A DNA stretch of 6,944 nt. Origin: Chloroflexota bacterium. GTDB lineage: Bacteria > Chloroflexota > UBA5177 > JANWHV01. The translations under genes and the position numbers were made by a program. Under the pieces are notes generated by a model. It was not told the DNA's origin and searched no databases. It saw only the letters and a program-made list of their open reading frames with translations. Where the stretch lies: the NCBI GenBank assembly GCA_025450255.1, contig JANWHV010000014.1:1-6944 (forward strand), given 5' to 3'. Below are positions 1 through 5,941 of this stretch, piece by piece (positions within the stretch are counted from its first letter, which is position 1; every line of letters starts with the position of its first letter).

Positions 1-849
1 TACCGTCCCACTGTCGCTCAGGACGCAGAACGCATTGCGCTCCAGGGCTATGAAATCAAAGAACCCGAAGGGAGGCAGGAAGCGAACGTCGACATCATTG
101 GCGGAGACCCCGAATTGCCGCATCTTACCGAGAGTCCGTGGGTGGGTGCTGACGATGACCGGTACGCCGTACTGCTGATGTAACCGGACCAGCGCTTGCG
201 TCAAATCGTGCAGACGTTCTTCGATATCAACATTTTCGGCCCGATGCATCGTGACCAAAAAATAGCGCTTCGCGCCAATTTCCAGTTGATCGAGAATGCG
301 CGACGCCTGAATGCCTGAATCGTAAAAACGGATGATCTCCGAGATCGGATTGCCGGTCACATAGATGCGTTCCCCGGCAATGCCTTCGCGTAGCAGGTTC
401 TGCCGGCTCCGCTCCGTGTAGGGCATGAGCACATCGCTACAGTGATCGATCACGCGGCGGTTTATTTCCTCCGGCACTCTATCGTCGTAACAACGGTTGC
501 CTGCCTCCATATGGTAGACAGGTATACCCAGGCGCTTCGCCAGTATCGCCGATAGGCCGCTGTTCGTGTCGCCAAGAATGAGGATGGCGTCGGGACGCTC
601 GGCGTGCAACACCTGATCCACGGCACTGAGCATGGCGCCGATTTGCCGGCCAAACGTTTCGCCAGTCACTCCCAGATAGTGATCGGGCGGCCTGACACCC
701 AGTTGACTGAAGAATATGTCGCTCAGGTTCGGGTCGAAATTCTGACCGGTGTGTACGACTCGGTGGTCGCACAGGCGGTCGAGCTTTTCAATTATCCGGC
801 TGAGCCGGATGATTTCGGGCCGCGTTCCCAGAATGGTCAGAACTTTCAT
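1..849 (-). CDS. UDP-GlcNAc 2-epimerase, non-hydrolysing (CapG/WbjD/WbvD type), C-terminus beyond window
   Basis: Cytoplasmic enzyme that inverts C2 of a UDP-N-acetylhexosamine. In this operon it would carry out the last step of a UDP-2-acetamido-2,6-dideoxy-L-hexose pathway. The 283 visible codons begin MKVLTILGTRPEIIRLS, the standard WecB-family N-terminus. The family's catalytic acids and histidine are present: GDTNSG (D94), HMEAGNR (E115), VPEEINR (E127/E128) and MHRAEN (H202). They correspond to D95, E117, E131 and H213 of E. coli WecB. The MEAGNRCYDDRVPEEINR stretch is typical of the CapG/FnlC/WbvD branch rather than of housekeeping WecB. The frame ends at the window edge just after SDSGT, a UDP-binding motif, so roughly the last 90 residues are outside. 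The ATG at 849 overlaps the stop of the upstream dehydratase gene as ATGA, with no strong ribosome site, which suggests translational coupling. Family call is firm; the exact sugar substrate is inferred from context. Confidence 0.93.
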   Translation of the reverse strand, partial: MKVLTILGTRPEIIRLSRIIEKLDRLCDHRVVHTGQNFDPNLSDIFFSQLGVRPPDHYLGVTGETFGRQIGAMLSAVDQVLHAERPDAILILGDTNSGLSAILAKRLGIPVYHMEAGNRCYDDRVPEEINRRVIDHCSDVLMPYTERSRQNLLREGIAGERIYVTGNPISEIIRFYDSGIQASRILDQLEIGAKRYFLVTMHRAENVDIEERLHDLTQALVRLHQQYGVPVIVSTHPRTLGKMRQFGVSANDVDVRFLPPFGFFDFIALERNAFCVLSDSGTV

Positions 850-1910
850 CGCAGCATTTCGCCCATTGCCGGCTCAGCCGCGTCAAACAGCAGGCTGCGC
901 CGCGTCAACAGGCCGGCTAACTCTTTACGGTCCATTACATCTGACGCCGAGCTGTATTCGGTGGTCAGCGCGGGCCTGAAATCGCTGGTGTCACCGACTT
1001 CCGGCAGCAACGGGTGAATTGCGTAATAGCGCCCGCGTTCCACCGTTCGATGGCATTCTTCCTCGGAAACAAGGATCTCGTGAACTTTCTCGCCGGGCCG
1101 AATCCCCGTCACCACGGTCGCGATCGGACGGTCGCCAATCAATACGGCGGCGATATCCGTCACCTTCGCCGCGGCGGCGCGTGGAATGTACGTTTCGCCA
1201 CGCCGCGCGCCGGCAAGCGCCGCGAATACCGTATCGACCGCGTCATCCAGGCTAAGCAGGAATCGGGTCATGTCGACCGTGGTGATCGTAACCGGCCCGC
1301 CGCTCCTGATCTGATCGTGGAATAGCGGGATGACTGAACCGCGTGACGCCAGAACATTGCCGTACCGCACGCAAACGAAGCGCGTCCGTGGGCAGCGCAT
1401 ATTGGCTTGAATGAAGATACGTTCCTGCAACGCCTTCGTCATCCCCATCACGTTTACGGGCTTGCACGCCTTGTCCGTCGATATGCCTATAACGGTTTCG
1501 ACCGGCAGGTTGTGCTCTTGAATCGCGCGGACGATATTTTCCGGCCCCGATATATTGGTCAACACCGCTTGATACGGAAAGTACTCGCAAGTTGGCACCT
1601 GCTTAAGCGCGGCGGCGTTGAATACGACGTCGGCGTCGCGTAACACGCTAGCCACGGCATGAAAGTCGCGCACGTCGCCAATGCGGAATTCCAGCAGCTC
1701 CTCAAAGTTGTGATAAATTACCTCATCGGTCACGGCGTGTTTGTGTTTGTACTCCACGCGCATGCCATGTTGCTTGGCTTCGTCGCGCGAGAAGATAATG
1801 AGCTTGGCGGGCTTCCCAAGCTCGCCACCCAGGATACGACGCGTCAGGACCTGCCCCAGGGATCCCGTACCCCCGGTGATCAAGACCCGCTTGCCCTCAA
1901 GCGGTTGCAT
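846..1910 (-). CDS. UDP-GlcNAc 4,6-dehydratase (5-inverting), CapE/WbjB/WbvB/FnlA type
   Basis: NAD(P)-dependent extended SDR of the Polysacc_synt_2 family. It would remove water across C4-C6 of UDP-GlcNAc and invert C5, giving a 4-keto-6-deoxy-L-sugar for the neighbouring reductase. The 354-residue protein has the Rossmann motif GGTGSLG (13-19), NAAALKQVP (98-106), STDKA (144-148) and MGMTK (155-159). In the last motif Met replaces the usual SDR Tyr of YxxxK, as in CapE-type enzymes. RPGEKVHE lies at 271-278. Length and motif order match full-length CapE/WbjB. A start at 1961 is possible (17 residues more), but the ATG at 1910 has GGAGG seven bases upstream and gives the expected N-terminus MQPLEGKRVLITGG, so it is preferred. 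The start lies 14 bases inside the upstream reductase gene, and the stop overlaps the next ATG, so the three genes are one transcription unit. Confidence 0.94.
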   Translation of the reverse strand: MQPLEGKRVLITGGTGSLGQVLTRRILGGELGKPAKLIIFSRDEAKQHGMRVEYKHKHAVTDEVIYHNFEELLEFRIGDVRDFHAVASVLRDADVVFNAAALKQVPTCEYFPYQAVLTNISGPENIVRAIQEHNLPVETVIGISTDKACKPVNVMGMTKALQERIFIQANMRCPRTRFVCVRYGNVLASRGSVIPLFHDQIRSGGPVTITTVDMTRFLLSLDDAVDTVFAALAGARRGETYIPRAAAAKVTDIAAVLIGDRPIATVVTGIRPGEKVHEILVSEEECHRTVERGRYYAIHPLLPEVGDTSDFRPALTTEYSSASDVMDRKELAGLLTRRSLLFDAAEPAMGEMLR

Positions 1911-2838
1911 AGTGTTGCCTCCATTGGTCATATGGCGTGGCGTCGCGCGCCAATTCACCAATCATTGCATCCCACGATGGAATCTGATAGCGTGTCGCGT
2001 TCGTAAAGCGATCCGCGTTCAAGGCTCGGTTACAGGGCCGATCGTCGAATGGCTCGATCTCAATCGGCAAGTCCATGGCATCCCGAATCCTTGATAACAG
2101 CTCATACTTGCTTATCGGGGTACTGGCGACGTGATAGAGACCCGAAAGGTCAGGGTGGTCGGCAATCACATCCCCGATAACCCGCGCCAGATTCGCGGTC
2201 GGGAAACCCGAGAATATCGCGTGCTTATAGCCACGCACCCGTTTTCCGCGCTGGCCAAGAAACCACTCGAGCAGCGCGCTGCTCTTGAGAAAGTCGCGGC
2301 CGAATATCGACGTACGTATCGTGAGACAACCAGGCCGATCGACTTCGCCCAGGTGCTTGCTCTGGCCGTACAGATCCTCAGCGTCGGAAGGCTCGTCCTC
2401 GGAATAATTCCCTTTGCGGCCGCTGAATACACAATCCGTACTCACGTGCAACATCCGCGTGCCGGTCGCGGCGCACAAGTCGGCCAGGCGATGCGGGAAC
2501 AGGGAGTTAACGGTAATGCTGAGAACCGGGTCGCGGGCCTCCTTCAACTGTTTTATGATGCCGATGCAGTTGATCGCAACGTGTGGACGTACGGCGGCGA
2601 ACGTCCGCACCACGCTGTCGACGTTGGCGGCGTCCACCCCTCCGAGCAGGTGATCGCTATTGTGGCCTTCGTACATCGGGAACCGTCGCCACAACCCGCT
2701 GGAGTTGCGGAATGTGGCATAGGTGTCGAATCGATCGTGCAAGGTCTGAAATACCTTGTGACCAAGCATGCCGTCGCCACCTAAAATCAGCACCCTCAGG
2801 TTCCGTGCGTTAGTTGACGGCGAGATCCTATCGACCAT
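1897..2838 (-). CDS. RmlD-like NAD(P)H-dependent 4-ketosugar reductase (WbvR/QnlB type proposed)
   Basis: SDR-fold reductase of the RmlD_sub_bind family, 313 residues. It is expected to reduce the C4 keto group of the UDP-4-keto-6-deoxy-L-HexNAc made by the next gene. Visible motifs are GGDGMLG (20-26, cofactor binding), INCIGIIKQ (89-97), STDCVF (133-138) with the catalytic Thr/Ser region, and YGQSK (157-161) with the catalytic Tyr157/Lys161. About 14 extra residues precede the Rossmann strand LRVLILGG. The ATG at 2838 is preceded by GGAG and AGGA, so this start is plausible. The protein ends near the normal RmlD length and has no room for the C-terminal cupin domain of CapF/WbjC (about 370 residues). 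This favours the WbvR-like reductase that leads to UDP-L-RhaNAc and UDP-L-QuiNAc. First gene of the operon; its stop codon lies inside the dehydratase gene. A generic dTDP-4-dehydrorhamnose reductase is less likely because no rmlA, rmlB or rmlC is visible. Confidence 0.88.
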   Translation of the reverse strand: MVDRISPSTNARNLRVLILGGDGMLGHKVFQTLHDRFDTYATFRNSSGLWRRFPMYEGHNSDHLLGGVDAANVDSVVRTFAAVRPHVAINCIGIIKQLKEARDPVLSITVNSLFPHRLADLCAATGTRMLHVSTDCVFSGRKGNYSEDEPSDAEDLYGQSKHLGEVDRPGCLTIRTSIFGRDFLKSSALLEWFLGQRGKRVRGYKHAIFSGFPTANLARVIGDVIADHPDLSGLYHVASTPISKYELLSRIRDAMDLPIEIEPFDDRPCNRALNADRFTNATRYQIPSWDAMIGELARDATPYDQWRQHYATA

Positions 2839-3487
2839 TCCTGCTCCGCTCCCTTTGCCGCGACAGTGACTCTATGAGGCCGGTCCGCGTAGCCGGCAAG
2901 CCCTTCATCTAAAGCGACGACGGGTACGGAGCGAAATATCTCGCGCGCGGCTCAGGTATCAGCCAAGTGGTCAAGGGCATCGCGCTGACATTCGCGGCAC
3001 GGCTGGTATCGATCCCAAAGTTTTTAGCAACGCCCAGCACCATCGCCGTGCTCCGCGATTTTGCAAGCTGACTCCCACCGTGCGTGTCGCCAATCAAGAA
3101 GTGGCATCATCCTGACGTTCGTTCAACGTACCATAGGACGCGATGCAGCCGCCACCACGACGGCTTGCCCCGCTCGCCAGGAATCCGCCATCCTCTACAA
3201 GGTTCGGGGTTCTCCGCGGGTGCTTGCGCGGACTGAGCCGGATCGAAGTGGATACGGAATGCCAATGGCCGCTTATTGCTCGTCCAGGCGCCAATCGGGA
3301 TCTTGCACAGGACCATCCGTCGCTTCGTGGATCGTATCGATGGCCCCCAGGTCTGCTATCCTGTTTACCTGAAATCGAATATGCGCGAAACAACTTACGC
3401 CCCTCATCATGCCCCCACAATCTCATCAAGCCGTATGGACCGGCACGGATCTTCCGTCGATTGGTTGCGATACTTTGGAGCAGTATA
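2839..3487. other. Long divergent intergenic region, no convincing gene
   Basis: About 650 bases between the minus-strand sugar-nucleotide operon and the plus-strand methyltransferase. The open frames present on both strands are rich in Arg, Ser and Pro and lack recognisable motifs, so I do not call them genes. This stretch must hold the promoter of the minus-strand operon and probably one for the plus-strand genes, but I find no convincing -35/-10 pair. A short imperfect inverted repeat, GCCGG-9-CCGGC, lies at about 2880-2898 in the operon's leader, without a U-tract. A headless plus-strand frame at 2913-3068 contains LARGSGISQVVKGIALTF, which faintly resembles the start of Wzx-type flippases. 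It has a stop on each side and could be a gene remnant or chance. Confidence 0.6.
3477..3480 (+). promoter_or_regulatory. Shine-Dalgarno site deciding the GTG start of the methyltransferase
   Basis: GGAG stands seven bases before the GTG at 3488. It marks this as the true start in preference to the ATG at 3143, because the stretch in between does not read like protein. Confidence 0.75.
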
Positions 3488-4210
3488 GTGCGTAATATCG
3501 TTCCCTCGCGTGACGAGTTCGAAAGGCGAATTCCGGCCGCGTACCGGCGAAACGCAGGCATAGGCCCGTACTATCTTCCTGTATTTGGCAGGATGTATAC
3601 GAAACGGCTTGGTGACTGCCTGCGCGCGGCTCGCCGGTACGCTAACGCTCCGGCAGCGGTGCTGGATGCCGGCTGCGGACTGGGACTTGCCACCGCCGCC
3701 CTCGCGGACCTTTACCCCAAGGCGGATGTGTTCGGTCTTGATATGTATCCCGACGAGATACTTCGGTACGCGGGCAAGCTCATGCCGGGGTCCGCCAGGG
3801 TGAGATTTGTCAGCGGCTCAATCGAGGCGGCTCCGTTCGCGAGTAAGCAATTCGATCTGATCACCGCTTTCGACATGCTGGAACACGTGCCACACCCCGA
3901 AACCGCGCTCGATGAGATTGCGCGGATGCTTTCGCCGTCAGGCATAGTTGTCGTCTCGGTGCCGATAGAATCGCCGATACTGGGCGCGCTGAGATATATT
4001 GCACTGGCGGGCGGCAGGCGGGGAGAAATACACCCACATTGGGAAGGCACGTGCAAAGATGTAGGCGCGTTTGAAGCTGCCTGGCTCAAACGATTCGCCC
4101 CAATCAGCACTTTCAACACGCCACTGCGACAGGCGCCCAGGATCGTCAACTACGATGTGGTGTTGATTGGCAGGGCGCGAGGCGAGCCCCTACCCGACCA
4201 GCGAGGTTGA
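3488..4210 (+). CDS. Class I SAM-dependent methyltransferase (Methyltransf_11/23 type)
   Basis: Predicted soluble methyltransferase of 240 residues, likely modifying a sugar, lipid carrier intermediate or another small molecule in polysaccharide assembly; the acceptor cannot be read from sequence. SAM-binding motif I is VLDAGCGLGLATAAL (from about residue 58). The acidic end of strand 2 is FGLDMYPDEI (about 82-91). The post-motif region FDLITAFDMLEHVPHP (about 122-137) is typical of UbiE/UbiG-like enzymes and is followed by ALDEIARMLSPSG. The C-terminus ends in the usual strand pair (YDVVLIGRAR). The start is GTG at 3488, with GGAG seven bases upstream. The same frame stays open upstream to an ATG at 3143, but that extra 115-residue part has no domain character and is rejected. 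It is the first gene of the plus-strand group; a decayed SDR gene begins 54 bases after its stop. No damage is evident in this gene itself. Confidence 0.88.
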   Translation: MRNIVPSRDEFERRIPAAYRRNAGIGPYYLPVFGRMYTKRLGDCLRAARRYANAPAAVLDAGCGLGLATAALADLYPKADVFGLDMYPDEILRYAGKLMPGSARVRFVSGSIEAAPFASKQFDLITAFDMLEHVPHPETALDEIARMLSPSGIVVVSVPIESPILGALRYIALAGGRRGEIHPHWEGTCKDVGAFEAAWLKRFAPISTFNTPLRQAPRIVNYDVVLIGRARGEPLPDQRG

Positions 4211-4264
4211 GGGTGGTCATCTTATGGGATGTTTCTCAACCCAATGCTGCGTAAGGCTTGCACT

Positions 4265-4520
4265 GTGAACATCCTGGTGACTGGTGGCGGCCGTAGCGCG
4301 GTTGGCAAGCCTCTCATGGCTGACTTGACCGTGCGCGGATATGATGTATGAGGCGCCAATCACGGTCAAGAACTACATGCGATGTGAGGCTGGGGAGTAC
4401 CGACAATTTGCAAGTTTGTTTGAAGGACGGTCGTTCAATCTCGTCTCACATGTGGCGGCGGAGTTCGGTCACTGGAATGGCGAGCGTATTTTCAACGCGT
4501 CGTGGCGATCCAATCTTTAG
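4265..4520 (+). pseudogene. Remnant of an extended SDR nucleotide-sugar epimerase/dehydratase, frameshifted and truncated
   Basis: From the GTG at 4265 the sequence reads VNILVTGGGRSAVGKPLMAD and continues LTVRGYDV to a TGA at 4349-4351. This is a classic SDR N-terminus, with TGGGRSAVG as the NAD-binding glycine motif. The similarity then continues in the +1-shifted frame from about 4341: MMYEAPITVKNYMRCEAGEY, then RQFASLFEGRSFNLVSHVAA, then EFGHWNGERIFNASWRSN. It ends at a TAG at 4518. HVAAEFGHWNGE corresponds to the H-(L/V)-A-A-E-F-G-x-W-N-G-E core of an SDR family in polysaccharide loci. Only about the first 80 residues of a protein usually over 300 long remain. The catalytic YxxxK is absent, so it cannot be active. 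A third frame open to 4608 (ending IVEAGGPA) could be a relic of the original C-terminus, but this is speculative. Confidence 0.82.
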
Positions 4521-4604
4521 TCGCTTTCAACCACGGATCGTTGAACAGCCGGCGCCGCGGCACGAGACCGAGCCGGCGAATATTGTTGAAGCCGGCGGCC
4601 CCGC
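4521..4604 (+). other. Short stretch after the SDR remnant, possible C-terminal relic
   Basis: Eighty-four bases between the stop in the SDR remnant and the TTG of the next gene. One frame is open through here and closes with a TGA at 4606-4608, overlapping the TTG start as TTGA. This resembles a former operon junction in which the intact SDR gene ended at the start of the glycosyltransferase gene. The translated tail (RIVEQPAPRHETEPANIVEA) carries no motif I recognise. Confidence 0.3.
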
Positions 4605-5825
4605 TTGAGAATCCTTGTCGTCCAGGAAAGCGATTGGATGCGCCGCAATCCGCATCAACAGCACCAGATGCTGGAGCGCTTGTCCACGGTTGGCCATGAG
4701 GTCATGGTCATCGACTATCCAATAAACTGGCGCAGTGAAGGACATGGGCTCATAGCGCCCAGGCGCGTATTTAAGGGCGTTTCAAAGGTCGTGCCGGGCG
4801 CCGGCGTCACGGTCATTCGCAGCGCTAAAGTGCGGATTTCCGGTGTGGGCAAGCTAAGTTGGCTCGCTACCAATATCGTGGAGATCGTCCGCGCTCTGCG
4901 CGGCTTCCGACCTGACGTGCTGGTAGTTCTTGGCCTCAGCAATGGACTTCCGGCTATGGCAATGGCGCGACGGGCTGGAGTGCCCGTCGTGATACACCTG
5001 ATTGACGCTTTGCACACGCTGGTCGAGCCACCGGCATTGCGGCCAGTCGCGGCTTGGGTGGAGCGTCGTTTATTGCGAGGAGCCGACCACGTCATCGTGG
5101 TAAATAAGGCCCTGGCCAACTACGCCGTTGATATGGGCGCGCGCCCAGATAAAATGTCGATGATTCCCAGTGGAGCGGACATCTCTGCATTTGGGCCGCA
5201 CGTTGACGGCGCTATCGTGCGGCGAGAGTACGGTATTGAGGCCGATGAGCAAGTCCTTCTCTTTATCGGCTGGCTCTATACTTTTTCAGGACTGCGCGAG
5301 CTTGCCACGGCCATGACAGTGCGAAAGAAGGAGCTTGCAAAGGTCCGACTGCTCATTGTCGGCAACGGGGATCTGCTGTCGGAGTTAACGCGGATCCGCG
5401 ATGAATCCCTGGGAGATCGCCTGATAATAGCTGGGCAGCAGGACCCGACGCGCATGCCCGTGTTCACGGCGGCGGCGGACATCTGCCTTCTTCCCTCGCA
5501 TGTTAACGTCACGATGAAACATATTGTGCCCGGGAAATTATACGATTACCTGTCGGCCGGGAAGCCAATCCTCGCGTCGCCGCTTGCCGGGGTGCGATCG
5601 GAATTCGGTGACCAGTCGGGCATTCTCTATGTCGACGGGCCGGAGGCCGTGCTTCAGGCAGCGGCGGAATTGCGGCGTCAGCCGGCGCTTGTATCAAGTC
5701 TGAGCGTGGCTTCGCGGCGCGCGGCAGAGGCGAACGGAACGTGGGACGATGTTACGCGCAAATACCGGCGCGTTCTCTCCGAAATGGCCGCAATGCGGAA
5801 GCGTACACCCGCTATCACGCTCTAG
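4605..5825 (+). CDS. GT4-type glycosyltransferase (GT-B fold)
   Basis: Cytoplasmic or membrane-associated retaining glycosyltransferase, 406 residues, full family length. It probably adds one sugar to the lipid-linked repeat unit. The N-terminal acceptor domain begins MRILVVQESDWMRRNPHQQH and includes FRPDVLVVLG (101-110) and the interdomain part VIVVNKALANYAVDMGA (163-179), followed by MIPSGAD (186-192). The C-terminal donor domain has LLFIGWLYTFSGLRELATAM (218-237), LLIVGNGDL (249-257), ADICLLPS (291-298) and GKLYDYLSAGKPILASPLAG (310-329). KLYDYLSAGKP is the WcaI/WbuB-like version of the EX7E region; Asp314 stands where Glu is more usual. TTG at 4605 is the only possible initiator: an in-frame TGA lies just upstream with no ATG or GTG between. 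GGCGG six bases before it is a weak ribosome site. Donor sugar unknown; the neighbouring operon's amino-deoxy-L-sugar is one candidate. Confidence 0.9.
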   Translation: MRILVVQESDWMRRNPHQQHQMLERLSTVGHEVMVIDYPINWRSEGHGLIAPRRVFKGVSKVVPGAGVTVIRSAKVRISGVGKLSWLATNIVEIVRALRGFRPDVLVVLGLSNGLPAMAMARRAGVPVVIHLIDALHTLVEPPALRPVAAWVERRLLRGADHVIVVNKALANYAVDMGARPDKMSMIPSGADISAFGPHVDGAIVRREYGIEADEQVLLFIGWLYTFSGLRELATAMTVRKKELAKVRLLIVGNGDLLSELTRIRDESLGDRLIIAGQQDPTRMPVFTAAADICLLPSHVNVTMKHIVPGKLYDYLSAGKPILASPLAGVRSEFGDQSGILYVDGPEAVLQAAAELRRQPALVSSLSVASRRAAEANGTWDDVTRKYRRVLSEMAAMRKRTPAITL

Positions 5826-5941
5826 CCGTAGATCGGGTTGAAGTGCAGTGCAGTGAGACCATGATGCGACGATCGGATGCGGCAATTACCCGGAGGCCGC
5901 GAATCCTCTCCCTGTAAGACCGATCTAACAGAAAGCTATCG
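5826..5941. other. Intergenic spacer between the two glycosyltransferase genes
   Basis: A 116-base spacer with stops in the frame of the following gene. It contains the small tandem repeat GTGCAGTGCAGTG near 5841 but no hairpin with a U-tract, so I see no terminator. The ribosome site before the next ATG is weak (AGAAAG). Confidence 0.5.

Noticed and set aside
604..1017. Plus-strand open frame of 137 codons, and other plus-strand frames up to 2784
   Set aside because: They lie antisense to the 2-epimerase, dehydratase and reductase genes, which have clear family motifs; the plus-strand translations have none.
2880..2898. GCCGG/CCGGC inverted repeat in the leader of the minus-strand operon
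   Set aside because: Five-base stem, no U-tract and no matching regulatory family; too weak to call a terminator or operator.
2930..2990. Possible -35 box (TTGACC or TTGGCT on the minus strand) for the sugar-nucleotide operon
   Set aside because: No acceptable -10 box at 16-18 bases, so no promoter is called.
2909..3097. Minus-strand 62-codon open frame upstream of the operon
   Set aside because: No recognisable family and no clear ribosome site; likely chance. Kept only as part of the intergenic description.
3094..3561. Minus-strand open frame of 155 codons in the divergent region
   Set aside because: Arg/Ser/Gly-rich with no motif, and it runs into the methyltransferase gene on the other strand.
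4348..4608. An 86-codon plus-strand open frame between the methyltransferase and the first glycosyltransferase
   Set aside because: Its first part is out of frame with the obvious SDR similarity, so it is not a gene of its own. Only the tail may be a relic of the SDR C-terminus.
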